A stretch of DNA of 64,000 bases from the NCBI GenBank assembly GCA_025558095.1, contig JAIVFI010000002.1, positions 310,001-374,000 of the forward strand. Reading direction: 5' to 3'. Under the pieces are notes generated by a model, which did no database searches, had not been told where the DNA came from, and saw only the letters and a program-made list of their open reading frames with translations. Made by a program: the position numbers and the translations under genes. This stretch comes from Hyaloraphidium curvatum (taxonomy: Eukaryota > Monoblepharomycota > Hyaloraphidiomycetes > Hyaloraphidiales > Hyaloraphidiaceae). Numbering within the stretch: the first letter of the stretch is position 1; every line of letters begins with the position of its first letter. Shown in pieces: positions 45,497 to 56,205 of the stretch.

Positions 45497-46301
45497 CTAA
45501 ACAACAACTACCAAATTGCCGAGCTGGAAGCGCACGTCGATCGTCAGCGTCGTCAGCCCGGTGGTCATGGGGAAGGCGGTTCCGGAATTCTGGCCGATGA
45601 AGTCGATGATCAGAGGCTTGATCCTCAGGTACCGAAAGTGCATCAGAATGGGTATTGCGTCGATATTTTGAACCGTCCTGGTCGAGCTATGAAGTCAGTA
45701 GTAGAGGTCTCGATCGATGATTGCTTACGCACTGCCATAGGGCGGGTCCGTTGAAGACGTTCTGGCAGAAGACCTTGATGACCGCCTGTGCAGGTGGAAA
45801 CCCGGGCGTGCCTTGATGTCCAGGTATGAGCAGTATGGCAAGGATGTGGGGCGCCAGTCCGTTCATGATGGCATTGCCAAGCGCCCGGAACTCGCTGGTG
45901 ACCATGTTGGATGTATCACCGTTGGCGATCTGGAAGTAACGTCCGATGGATCCCGATTGCATTCCATGGTTCATCCCCATGTTGATCGCATTCATTTTCT
46001 TAACTGCCGGACCGACGGGCTGCGCCATCAGGATGTTTCCATGGAGCACCCTATTCATTGCGTGCAACGGGAACCAGGGAGGCATTGGCAGCCACCAAAA
46101 AGGGTTGTATGCTGGATTGAAGACCGCCAGAGAAGGTATGAGGGCCCACTGCAAGGGGCCGAAGACGCCAAAGTTTTGAAGAAAGTTGTGCACAGTCCCG
46201 TGAACGGTGGGATCGTAGACCAGGGCGCCCCAACGCACCCGAATGAAGTGGTCTATGGAAAGAAAATCCCGAGGACCGGCCAATGCCAGGGGAAAAGCCA
46301 T
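45497..46301 (-). CDS. orphan protein, two exons, function unknown
   Basis: Exon 1 runs from the ATG at 46301 to 45733 and exon 2 from 45686 to 45497, joined across a 46-nt intron (GTGCGTAAG...CATAG). The joined protein has about 252 residues and no cysteine-rich or catalytic motif I recognise. It is rich in Pro, Phe, Met, Asn and Gly (PSLAVFNPAYNPFWWLPMPP, NAINMGMNHGMQSGSIGR), then has NGLAPHILAILLIPGHQGTP, and exon 2 ends with IPILMHFRYLRIKPLIIDF and LTTLTIDVRFQLGNLVVV. Base composition is more AT-rich than in most neighbours, and its start lies 0.5 kb from that of the Fanzor gene, in divergent orientation. It could be host or element cargo. Confidence 0.5.
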
Positions 46302-46795
46302 GTGCCGGCCTCAAGAAACCGGGGTTGCAGAGGATTGACGGGATTCGCGCGGGGATGATCCGTGTTCGAGCCGGGTGAGCCGAACCCCGGTCAGCAGCAA
46401 CCTCATTCACACAATTCCTGCAGTTCGTTGGTGAGCTCGACTCGGGATTGCCTCCGACGTAGTCGCTGACCTTCTTTCTTTCAGACGTCGGTAGTTTTGC
46501 GCCCCGCTTCGCTCTCCGCCGGCATGGCATTCGGGTGCCGAGTCCGAGTCCGCCTCGCCGGCCGCAAGGCCATCTACTGCACCAGCCGGTTCTAGGTGGG
46601 CCGCAAGTACACGGCGCGCTAAGTGCGCGATTCTGACCTCGCACTCGTTCCTTCTACACCTCCTCCAGGGCGCTGGTGACCAGAGCCGCCATTGCCTCGA
46701 CCTCGACCCCTGCCCAAGTCACCGAATCGAGGTCCGTTCCCTCGACCGTCGACGTGTATCGGTCGAGCTCTAACATTGTTTGCAACAGCAGTGAC
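46302..46795. other. spacer between the orphan gene and the Fanzor gene
   Basis: About 490 bp with no protein-like frame. An acceptor-like TTTGCAACAG just before the ATG at 46796 leaves room for an upstream non-coding exon. No convincing terminal inverted repeat was found by eye. Confidence 0.4.
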
Positions 46796-49700
46796 ATGGG
46801 GTCGAAACGAGGTCGAACATCGGACAAGGGGTCGGACAGCGACGAGCCCGGCGAAGGGTCTTCGGCACACCCACCTGCTCCCCGGAAGCGCGCCAACCAA
46901 ACCGGCGAGTCCGAGGTCGTCGATGCTGCAGCTCAGCTTCCCGTGGCCGTGGCCGTGCCGCCCAACTCCGAGTCCGACGACACGGAGCTCGCATCGTCGC
47001 TGGTGGCCGCCGTGTCGCAGAATGACACCGAGTCGGATGACTCCCGGCCCAAGGAGGCGATTCCCCAGAAGCGGCCCCGCAAGGACGGCGACAAGGGCAA
47101 GGAGCAGGCCGAACCCGTCCCCTCGTCTCCGAAAGGCCCCGAGCCCAAGAAGGCGAAGAAGAAGGGCTACGATGCCGCCGCCGCCGCTGCCCTGGCTGCC
47201 CTGGCGCCCGAACATTCTGCCCACCTCGAGCAGGCCAACGTGCTCACCGGTTGCCCCGCCCTGCTTTGCGGAAACACTGATCATTGGGATGCCGGTCACG
47301 GCGACGGGAGCGGCTGCCAGTTGTTTCCCTGCGGGAGCCTCTACCACAACACCAAGGAACATCTGAAGCGGCCCGATCCCCGCATGCCTTTCATGTGCCC
47401 GCACTGCGACCCGCTCAACACGCTCGACCACGACGAAGGTTTCCACTCGGTCTGCGGCACGTGTGGCGAGCGTGACCATGGCGACATCGCCCACGCGCAC
47501 CCTTGCGAGTGTGTACCGGGAGGATCTGGGCGTCGCGTTCAAAGGAGGAACTGTGGGAGATGGTCGCAAATGGCTTCCTGTCCGAGAACGTGCTGTACTC
47601 GTGGTTCGCCCTGATCTCGTACGAGGACCACGTGCTCGAGCACAAGCATACCTTCGTTTCCGTGGAGGAGCCCAACGGTTGCCGGCCTTTCCTCGTTCAC
47701 TGCGGCTCGCTGGGCCACACGCGCGCGGCGCACGGCGGGGTAGAGCCTCTGTACTGTTCGCAGTGCGGATCGTTTGAGCACCGGGCTAAGGAGCACGTGC
47801 ACTACTTGTCTGCGTGCCACACGAGCGCCAACGGCTGCGGACAAAGGGGTCACTCGAAGGTTACCGCCGGGGCCTGCGTGTTCAACATCAACGATCTGAA
47901 GAAGCTCACGCCCAAGGAGGCGCTGGACGAGCTCATGGGCCCGCAGTCTGCCCAGAGGACCGTTGTTATGGCGTTCCAAAAGTTCTTGAGGTATGGGGAC
48001 CGGACGGCGCGGGAACCCGCGAGCCCAGAGGAGGAACTAGCTGCCACGCTCTACGAGGTCATCGAGGATGCCATCGGGCGGTTCACGAAGCTTTCGTTCG
48101 AGATGTCTCTGTTCATGGACCTCTTCTTCAAGTACGTGCGCGACTTGCGGCTACTGGGAGGGGACCTTCGGTACCCTCACCTGGACATGAGCCTCGGCCT
48201 GAACGCCTTCTTCGCCGTGGCGGCGCCACTCGACGGCGACGAAGACCACGCCGATACTCTGGTGCCGCTTCTGAACACGTTCCGCGACACGGAATGGCTG
48301 GGCTGCGTCAAACGAGCTGCTCGTCATGGTTACAAGCGGACCTCACGGATTGGCCTCGGCCAGATCATGCGGACCGCTTCGCAAGGCTACGTGACGGCTG
48401 CCATGAACTCGGTGAAGGAAAACCTGCACGATCGGGTGCGCGCGTGGACGATCTGCAGGATTCGCATCCGGCTGCACAAGCACGGTCGTTTTGGCCCCCA
48501 GCAACCAAACCAGGGCCGTACGCTCACCAAGGGTGAAACCACGGCCATCGCGACCCACTTTGTCAACAGCCTGAAGTTCTGGGATCCGAGGGAGCACCCC
48601 GCCAACACGAACCGACCCTTCACGCTGCCTAACAACGAGCTCTACGACAAGGTCACGACCGATCCGCTGCTCCTGGAGATCTGCCGCGACGTCTACACCG
48701 AACTGCGCGACGACCTGCTCAAGGGTCTCTACCTCAACGCCTACTGGGTAGCGTACCACTGGCAGAGGTTCTTCGACGTCCTGTTCCGCATCCAGCGGGA
48801 GCACGAGGATCTGCGCAAGAAGCTGGTGCAGTGGACGGAGAACTTGAGCGAGAGCGAGAGGAAGTTCGCTCTCCGCAACTTTCCCTACAATCACAAGCTC
48901 GTGAAGCCCTTCAACGTCCTCCCGCGCTTCTCGACCGAAGCCAAGCACATCCTCATCGACCGCATCGCTCTTCACCAGCTCCTCCAGGTGGCGCAGCGGC
49001 GGCTCGGCCAGGAGCCCACCTCGCTGGCCGACTATCTCGCCGCGGAAGCCGAGGATCCGAAGCACTGGTGGCGTATGTTCTTCCGGCCGGAGAAGGTCAA
49101 CACCGGCGGCGCCGAGAATCCATCGAGGCACTTCGACTACTCCTTCTCCACCGATGCCGTGAAGGCCTCGATCACGGTTCGCGTGCGGAAGCCGTCGGAG
49201 GAGCAGCCCGGCACGTCGTTCTCCGACATCAAGATCCCCGGCATGTCCGTTGCCGGGCTCGACCCCGGCAGCACAGCCATCCTCACGGTTTCGACGGGCC
49301 TCTCGACGCCGGGGGACGACAAGCACCATGGCCACAGCAAAGCCGTCAGCGTCTCCGCGGGCGAGTACTACCACCTCGCCCGGTACAAGAACAACACGTG
49401 GAAAGCAAACCAGCGCAAGAAGCGGCACCCGTCCATCCTTGAGATCGAGCGCGACACGCCCGTGGCCAAGGCCTCCACCGTCGCGGACACCAAGCTGTAC
49501 ATCCACCACTGTCTCAAGCACCTCTCCACGATCGTCGGCTTCTACGGGACAAAGGTCCACCGGCGGTCTCGGTTCGACCGGTACATCGGCAAGCACACCG
49601 CGCAGGAAGCCGTTGCCGAGAAGGTCATCAAGGGCTGCGGCGTCGAAGCGGAGCGCCTTATACTTGCGTTCGGCAAGGCCAGGTTCCGTCACAACATGCG

Positions 49701-50105
49701 CGGCGGCGTAACGACTCCAGGGTCGGCACTGGCGTGGCTGAAGCGCATCCTGCGCCGCCGCGGCGTCACGGTCACCGAGGACGTGGAGGAAGACATGACG
49801 TCGCAGATCTGCGCGGCGTGCTGGGAAAAGGTCGGCAAACAACACCCGAAGAACGGGCACTACCAGATCAAGGATTGCAGAAATCCGGATTGTATGATCA
49901 AGTGCTGGAATCGGTTCGTTGCCTTGGGTTCTCGTCACGCAGCTCCTGACACTTCGGCCGCAGGGACGTCATGGCTGCCACCAACATCCGCACCATTGCC
50001 TTGTCGGAGATCCTCCACGGAGGCAGGCCTCCCGTGTTCTACTCGACGCGGAGGGCCAACTTCGAGGGACGCGATCCGGCGAGCGCGGGTGTCATCGTCA
50101 ACTAG
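46796..50105 (+). CDS. Fanzor (eukaryotic TnpB-like RNA-guided DNA endonuclease)
   Basis: From the ATG at 46796 a Ser/Pro/Lys-rich nuclear-type leader (GPEPKKAKKKGYDA) leads into an array of Cys/His knuckle-like units (CGTCGERDHGDIAHAHPCE; CSQCGSFEHRAKEHVHYLS). A frame change at about 47510-47547 is either a very short intron or base errors. A long helical wedge/REC-like part follows. The RuvC core is complete: VAGLDPGSTAIL (first Asp, 49261), VEEDMTSQICAAC with the Glu pair at 49786-49791 at the alternative position known for Fanzors, a CxxC...DCRNPDC zinc ribbon, and, after a 50-nt intron at 49914-49963, NRDVMAATNIRTIAL with the third Asp at 49965. The stop is at 50105, giving about 1,070 residues, longer than typical Fanzor1 proteins. 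All catalytic residues are present once the last intron is removed. Confidence 0.88.
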
Positions 50106-50467
50106 GGTCTTTTGGCCCTCCAACGACTCCTGCGTGTGTGACGATCCCGCTCAACGGTCAACTCTTGCGATCTTGAGTTCGCTCTCGAAAGCAAGGGTCG
50201 TGGCCGATCCGATCCCGACTGAGCTATGCAATGATGTTTTGATCGGGCGGGGCATCTATCCGCGGGCTCGGTCCGGGCGATCAGTGATACGGAGAAGACC
50301 CCGGCGGGTGGGAGCAGGAACCAAAACAATGGAGGTAGGGTTCATTGCTCCGGAGTCGGCGTAACCAATCGCCGTAGTACGAGCAGGATGCCGGGAAGTA
50401 TTGTGGTTGGCTTAGTTGGTTTCTTTGAGGCTCCCGTTCATTCTGTAAACGGTACTAGTAAAAGCCG
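50106..50467. other. Fanzor 3' flank, possible guide-RNA/element end
   Basis: In TnpB and Fanzor loci the guide RNA is encoded at or just past the 3' end of the nuclease gene. The 360 bp here contain no protein-like frame and show small hairpin-capable stretches (for example AGGGTCTTTTGGCCCT at 50104-50119), but no defined RNA or element boundary can be proven. Confidence 0.3.
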
Positions 50468-51516
50468 ATGGTGTACACAATACCAATAATCGACCGGGAA
50501 CCGTTCTATCCTCACCCGGCACCCGGCATGGAGTCCGCCGGCGCGCAATCGGGGGCACCGTCTGGCGACTCGAAGCCCTCGTTTGTCCCATCGAGCAACG
50601 AGGAGGGCTTCGGCCTCCATCCCTTCGTCTCCGCTCTGCCTTCATTTATCGACGACCAAACCAAGGCCCATCTGGCCCGCCGCGCGTCTACTTCTTTCCA
50701 CGCCCGCCGCGCCGCGGCCATCCGCGAGCGAATCGCACTTATTCTCGCGACGCCCGACCGCTCCGTGCCGGGATTCTTCCTGGACCTCGTTGCAACGGGC
50801 AAGTGGGACGTTCTGGCCGACATCCAGGCGCGCGATGGTACCGTCGAAGTGTGGGAGCCTCCGTGGGAGGGCCAGGAGGAGTGGGAGAAGAAGCCGGACA
50901 AGGATTTGTCCGGCGGCAGCTTCTTCAAGCGGACGATCACGTCGCCGACGCGGCTGTCGCGGCTGTTTGCGATCCACAACCCCTCCACGCTCGTCGTGCT
51001 CTTCTACGTGAGGCTGGGCTCGGACCTCTGCGGTCATCCATCCATTTTGCACGGCGGAATGTCTGCGGCACTCATGGACGAGCTTCTGGGAATGGTCGTC
51101 TGGGAAAGCTTTCAGATCCCGTGGTGAGTTTCGGCTTCCCGGATCAGTAATGTCGTCCAACTTATCTTTTGCCGACCTTTAGCTTCACGGCCTCGCTCAC
51201 GGTCGACTATCGAAAGCCCGTGGGCCTCATTGACGAGTGGGAGAACGGCAAATCGAAGGAGCTCTGGGGCGCGGGGCGCGTGACGGAGAAAAAAGGGCGC
51301 AAGACCTACGCACGTGCCGAGCTGATGGACCTGCCGGTCGGTGAGGGGGAACCTGCGGAACCGACCGCGAACGGAGCCAACGCGACAAACGGCGCGCCCG
51401 ACGAGGCAAACCCGTACGGCAGGGACGGGGTGCCTGCGAAGTGCACCGTGAGGGTCGAGGCACACGGACTTTTCCTCGACATGAAGGGTGTGCCGTCGGA
51501 GCACGTCAGCAAGTGA
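50468..51516 (+). CDS. PaaI/THEM-type hotdog thioesterase
   Basis: Two exons (50468-51123 and 51183-51516) joined across a 59-nt intron (GTGAGT...TTTAG) that splits a Cys codon. The first half has a helical leader (FIDDQTKAHLARRAS). The hotdog domain carries PSILHGGMSAALMDELLGMV, the His-Gly-Gly-Met...Asp/Glu signature of PaaI/THEM4-type acyl-CoA thioesterases, and after the splice FTASLTVDYRKPVGL, the second core strand, then a Glu-rich insertion (PVGEGEPAEPTANG). The protein has about 330 residues, typical of fungal members. It would hydrolyse acyl-CoA; chain length is unknown. No clear mitochondrial presequence is seen. Confidence 0.85.
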
Positions 51517-51705
51517 GTTGCGAATGGATCTGTGGCATCGCGCATAGAGGATGTCCAGCGAGGGGAACATCCATGAGTCCAACGTTGACTGCTACAATGA
51601 ATTGCTCTTTCCTGAACCGAGTCGTCAGTCCGGTTGCGGTTGGCGTTGTTTCCCCCAGGAGGGATGATCAGTCGTCGGCATTCGTGGAGCGCAGGTTCAC
51701 GCGAG

Positions 51706-52634
51706 ATGGACGACGAAGGTGCTGAGCGTTTCGAGGACAGCTATGGGGAGACTATAGATCTGGACACGCTGGAACCGGTGCTCGAAGCGCGGAGGGGGCC
51801 TGCAAGCGAGGCCGGACAGCCGTCGCGATTTTCGGACACGGAGACTCGGACACAGCAGCCGGATCCCGCTCCGGGACCGAAAGGTCGCCACGGCATCGAT
51901 ATCGAGGCACGAACATTGCCATTGCTCGCGCCGATTGGGCCGGCGACCGAGCCGGCGCGTTCTGCGGTTCCCGCGGCCGGTTCTCCGCACGAAACGGGAC
52001 CTTCTTTCGCCGTGCCGACCATTGTGCCCCCGACTTTGTCGCCACCGGCCAACGGCGCCGTACGGCCAGTCGGACGAACTCCGATTTCGGGCCCGGAACC
52101 GCCAAGGCGGCCCGCAACTTCCTTGCAGGTGGCCCGCCCGACCATGGCGACGGTCAAGACACGGCAAAAGGTCGCTCTGGAACCCGGTTTCGGCCCTTTG
52201 GATTGGGAAAAGCTAAAGCGGAGTGGCTCGGATCTCGCGGTGGGGTGCAGGTTGGGCCGACGAGCAGCCCGTAGTTGGTTGACGGGGACGACACGCCATT
52301 CAGGGATCCGGCGGCCTGAAGCGTTACACGGTCCAGCAGTTGGCGGAGCATCGAACAGAGGGCGACTGCTGGATGGCGATCCAGGGAAAGATCTACAACG
52401 TCACGCCGTATCTTCGGTACCACCCTGGAGGTAGGCGTGGCGACGCGTCCAACGACCGGCAGCCAACATGTCCCTGCTGTTCCTTTGACTGCAGGCGTGA
52501 AGGAGCTGCTGCGCGGGGCCGGGCGGGACGCGACGAAGCTTTTCATGGATGCCCACAGCTGGGTGAACGTGCACCTGATGCTCGATAAGTGCCTGGTCGG
52601 CTTCCTCGTCGGCAACGCTTTGCTGTCAGCGTAG
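51706..52634 (+). CDS. cytochrome b5 domain protein, NCB5OR-like N-terminal type
   Basis: Three exons (51706-52239, 52304-52430, 52495-52634) with two 64-nt introns (GTGGGG...TTCAG and GTAGGC...TGCAG). A Pro-rich acidic leader ends in RQKVALEPGFGPLDWEKLKR, the segment that precedes the b5 domain in cytochrome-b5 reductase 4 (NCB5OR) proteins. The b5 domain itself is KRYTVQQLAEHRTEGDCWMA, KIYNVTPYLRYHPGG (first haem His) and AHSWVNVHLML (second haem His). The frame then stops after LVGNALLSA, so the CS and reductase domains of NCB5OR are absent. Electrons would have to come from another protein. The protein has about 266 residues. Confidence 0.85.
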
Positions 52635-52725
52635 CAGTCGCTTGTATATAGCTGTACCAGGCAACTGATTGGCGTCGATCGGGGAACTTCAGCTGTCGTC
52701 TGCCACGTTCACGTATAGTCTTCCC

Positions 52726-54155
52726 ATGTCCCAACCGCGGCCCGGCCCCAACCCCGCGCTCAGCCGGCGTTCGGCCGCGGCATCCGCGACGGCGTACCCC
52801 GCCGGCGCGCCGCCGCGGCCGCGGCCCCCGCCGGGGAGGCCGCCCGCGCCGGGCGGCGCGTTCCCGCCGCGCGCGTCGCCCGACGCGTCGCCGCGGCTGT
52901 CGGCCGAGTCGGGCCGCGCGCCCTCGGGGGACCGCGCGTCGGCGGACCGCGCTTCGTTCGAGCGGCCGCAGCCGCGCCCGTGGGCGCCGCCGCCGCCCGC
53001 GCCCGCACCGTTCGCGCCCGCGCCGCACTTCCAGCACTTCGCACCGCAGCCGCCTCCGCAGCCGCAGTACTACGAGCAGCAGCAGCCGGGCATATACCCC
53101 GCTCCGCCGCCGGCCCACGCCTACGCCCCCGGCCCCGGCTACCCCCAGAACTACGCCCCGCAGCACGCACCGCAGCAGGGCCCGAACTTCTTCGCCTCGA
53201 CGCTGCAGAGCCTCGGCGTGGACCCCGTCGCCTCGACGCTGGCCTCGTCGTTCCAGTCGTCGCTGCAGTCGACCCTGCAGTCGACCCTGCAGTCGACCCT
53301 ACAGACGCAGTCGGCCGCGTCGCTCAAGGGGCTGAAGTACTACTTCGACGTGTCCAACGCGTTCGTGCTGAAGAAGATCAGCACCGTGCTGTTCCCGTGG
53401 CGCAAGAGCAGCTGGGCGCGCCTCGTGGTTCGCGGGGAGGGCGGCGGGGTGGAGGGTTACCGCAGCCCGCGATCGGACGAGAACGCGCCGGACTTGTACG
53501 TGCCAAGTGAGTGCTCCGGCGGGCTGTGTGTTGATTCTGACCGCCCTTTTGCCCGCGAACCAGTCATGGGCTTCGTCACCTACGTCCTGCTTGTCGGCCT
53601 GCTCCTCGGCCGGGCAAACCGGTTCCATCCCGCCCTGCTCGGCTCGACTGCGTCAACGGCTTTCGCCGTACTGGTGTTCGAAACGATCATGGTCCGGCTG
53701 GGATGCTATCTGCTGGGTGTGGGCCAGGAGGGCGGCGAGGGCTGGGCCGACGTCGTCGCCGTGCTCGGGTACAAGTTCGTCGGGTGCGTTTGCTTCGTGG
53801 TTAGGCTACCCACCGCGGCCTCATGGCTTCCCACTAGGATCATCGCCACAATGGCGACCAAACTCTTGGTCCCAATACCCTCCGTTTCTTACGCAGTATT
53901 TGTCTACGTCGCCTTCGCGCACGGTTTCTTCTTGGTACGTGGCTACCCTTGGTGCACAACCTCGTGCTTACAAACAGCGCGCTCCGTTAGCTCCGCACGC
54001 TGAGGTCCCTCGTGCTGCCGGAGCAGTTCAAATCGGATCCCACGGTGGGGACCCACTCGGTACAGGACAAGAAGCGCAGGGTCTACTTCTTGTTCCTCAT
54101 TGCCGGCGGTGCGATGCTGATGAGCGGCGTCTTGCTCACGGTCGGGTGGTACTAG
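52726..54155 (+). CDS. YIF1: YIF1 homologue (ER-Golgi membrane protein)
   Basis: Four exons (52726-53506, 53564-53783, 53838-53934, 53991-54155) with introns of 57, 54 and 56 nt, all GT...AG. A long Pro/Ala-rich cytosolic leader contains a (SSLQSTLQSTLQ) repeat and leads to the family core: YFDVSNAFVLKKISTVLFPW, NAPDLYVPIMGFVTYVLLVG after the first splice, LGYKFVGIIATMATKLLVP after the second, and GFFLLRTLRSLVLPEQFKSD after the third, ending in a final membrane segment (MLMSGVLLTVGWY). YIF1 forms a complex with YIP1 and binds Ypt/Rab GTPases in COPII vesicle transport. All expected membrane helices are present. Confidence 0.93.
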
Positions 54156-54288
54156 GTCCGCAAGGATCGAAGTTGAATGGCGATCGCGGAACGAGGTGTG
54201 GTCACGTGATGCGCTCCATCCGCGGGTCCACCTCGCACACGAAAAGCACCCCGAGATACTCGCCGTTGCGGGCAGTTCGAGCGGCGCC

Positions 54289-55020
54289 ATGACGCGTCTA
54301 CGGCTGGCCGTCGTTTTCGCTTTCTGCCTCGCCATTTTGGCCGCGGTGCTGCCGTCCGTTTCGGCCATGAGCGACGATTGCCGGGCCTGCCTCAGCGAAG
54401 CGCCCAAGAACTGTGAATCCGTCCGTTCGGCGGTCATTTCGCGCGTCAGGGCAAAGAAGAACGTACGTTTCTTGGTTGCCTCGATGGGGTTCGGGACGCA
54501 GCTGTCCCCGGGACTCCGGAGCACGTCTGCCCCCTTTGTGCTCGAGCAAGCGAGTTCCGCGTCGCTGGAGTCGGAGCTTACACTTTATTTCCCTGGCAGT
54601 GCGTGCAGCGATGTGGAGGCTTCAAGGGATCTGAGTACGTCGCGCCCAACGACGCCGCCGCCGGCCTCGCGGCCAATTCAGGCAATGCAGATCGGTCCAA
54701 GATGGTCAGCGACGCGGACGTGCGAAGCGTCATCTGCCCGGAGGTGGCCGGACGCGCCGGCAGTCCCTCTCCTCCCCCGCCTCCCCCGCCGCCGCCGCCT
54801 CCGCCTGCCGAAGATCCGGAAGAAGATCCGGAAGATTCGGAAGATCCGGCGTGGGTGCGAGCCATCTGGGTGTTGTCCGCCACTAACCGCATTTTCCGTC
54901 ACTGCCCTCGTCCTGCAGTATGGACGGTCTCGACGAGTGATGCCCTTCGCGTTATGCGTAATCAGTCTCGCTCTATATGTATCGGCATCGGGGTGTTGTT
55001 CAATTGGATTGATGCTGTGA
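54289..55020 (+). CDS. small secreted or GPI-type protein with Cys-rich N-terminal domain
   Basis: Three exons (54289-54462, 54600-54854, 54919-55020) joined by introns of 137 and 64 nt. A clear signal peptide (LAVVFAFCLAILAAVLPSVSA) precedes a small domain with DDCRACLSEAPKNCESVR, CVQRCGGFKGSEYV and VICPEVAG, six cysteines in all. A run of 12 prolines and an acidic EDPEEDPEDSEDP repeat follow, and the C terminus is hydrophobic (VMPFALCVISLALYVSASG), which could be a GPI-attachment signal or a membrane helix. The product has about 176 residues. Such architecture suits a cell-wall or cell-surface protein. The family is not recognised. Confidence 0.6.
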   Translation: MTRLRLAVVFAFCLAILAAVLPSVSAMSDDCRACLSEAPKNCESVRSAVISRVRAKKNVRFLVASMGFGTQLSPGLRSTSAPFVLEQASSASLESELTLYFPGSACSDVEASRDLSTSRPTTPPPASRPIQAMQIGPRWSATRTCEASSARRWPDAPAVPLLPRLPRRRRLRLPKIRKKIRKIRKIRRGCEPSGCCPPLTAFSVTALVLQYGRSRRVMPFALCVISLALYVSASGCCSIGLML

Positions 55021-55109
55021 TGCGCAGTTAACTGGACCATCGACTCCGGCGCAAGCTGGACGATCAAAGAGGTATATCACGCTCTCCATTTTGCTGTGGC
55101 CACACCGCA

Positions 55110-55762
55110 CTATCTCCCCTGCTCCTGCCCCGGCGGCGGCGCCGACGGGCACTCTTTTGCCGTGTGGTCCGCGCTCTTGCACACGCCGCAGATGTGGCAC
55201 GCCGCCATGAAGCACCCGTCCATCCCGATGATCGTCAAGGGCTCCGCTGAAGTGGCGCCAACAACGCGTCCAGCCCCGTTGATGGTCTTCGTGAAGTTCG
55301 CCGCGATGGAACGCGCTTGACTGCCCGTGGTGCTCTGAGCCGGAACTCCAGGCCTGGCTCCGAGACGAAGTCCAGCGCATGAACTTCCAGAGTAGGATTA
55401 TAAGGACCCGTCGACGGAGCAGGAGACAGGACCTTCGCTGGCCTCTGGCTTTCGAGGACGTGCCGGACGAGCAGGCGACAGAGCGACGGACTCCTCGAGC
55501 TTGCGGATCTCGATGCGCGGCTTGTCCGCCACTGACGCTTCTGTGCCACAAGCGATGCCCTTTATGGGCTTTTCCCGAACATTTTGAGGCAGCTGGCGGG
55601 GTTTTGGTGGCCGAGGCCCACCCGGTGGTGGGAAGGCTCTCCGACGGCCGATCCGCGAAACTCGGACACGCGGTCGTGGGCAAACGCCTCTTCCTCGACA
55701 GGGGGTCGTTTGGCACGTGGGTCGACGGCCAAACAAGCAGCTTTGCAACCGAATGAACTCAT
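55110..55762 (-). CDS. probable multi-exon zinc-knuckle protein, model unresolved
   Basis: The clearest part is the minus-strand end: IAANFTKTINGAGRVVGATS, then CHICGVCKSADHTAKECPS, a zinc knuckle-like cluster, with a stop at 55110. Upstream, frames such as REKPIKGIACGTEASVADKP look coding, but the splice junctions could not be fixed. On the opposite strand a frame with RLFLDRGSFGTWVDGQ faintly resembles an FHA-domain end, so strand choice is not certain. No start is assigned. Confidence 0.3.
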
Positions 55763-56205
55763 GTTATCGCTTTTTCGAACGCGACCGTCGTGTCCGTCTA
55801 CGTCAGCGTGGACGGTGTCGTTGACGAAACGACCCGGGTTGGTCCCTCCGCGGCCAACAACCCTTGAAATCGTCCCGCATTGTACATGTAAGTCAACTGA
55901 TGGCCATTCTGCGTCCCATGCCGCGCTTCAGGGCCAGAGAAGTCCGAAGCCATTTCATCAACTTCGTCGAGAGCTAGACGATCAGGCACGCAGCAGCTCC
56001 AAAGCTGCAAGGTAATGCGGACGCTGGAGATGCTGCGACCGCTACCGCAAATCATCCAATCTTCCCCTTGTTTCCCCCGAGAAAAATCGTGATTTCAAGT
56101 CAGTGCTCCCGGATGGCACCCGGGCCTCTCCCCCGCACCCTCACAGTCCAAAACTCCGGCGCACTACAACCCCGCGTCGCCGCGGCCGTCCGCACTCAGC
56201 GCCGC
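55763..56205. other. intergenic, no gene seen
   Basis: About 440 bp, moderate GC, only short overlapping frames and no motif. Confidence 0.45.

Noticed and set aside
49914-50364. Unspliced C terminus of the Fanzor frame
   Set aside because: Reading through the intron destroys the RuvC-III motif, whereas the downstream exon restores it exactly at GT...AG borders.
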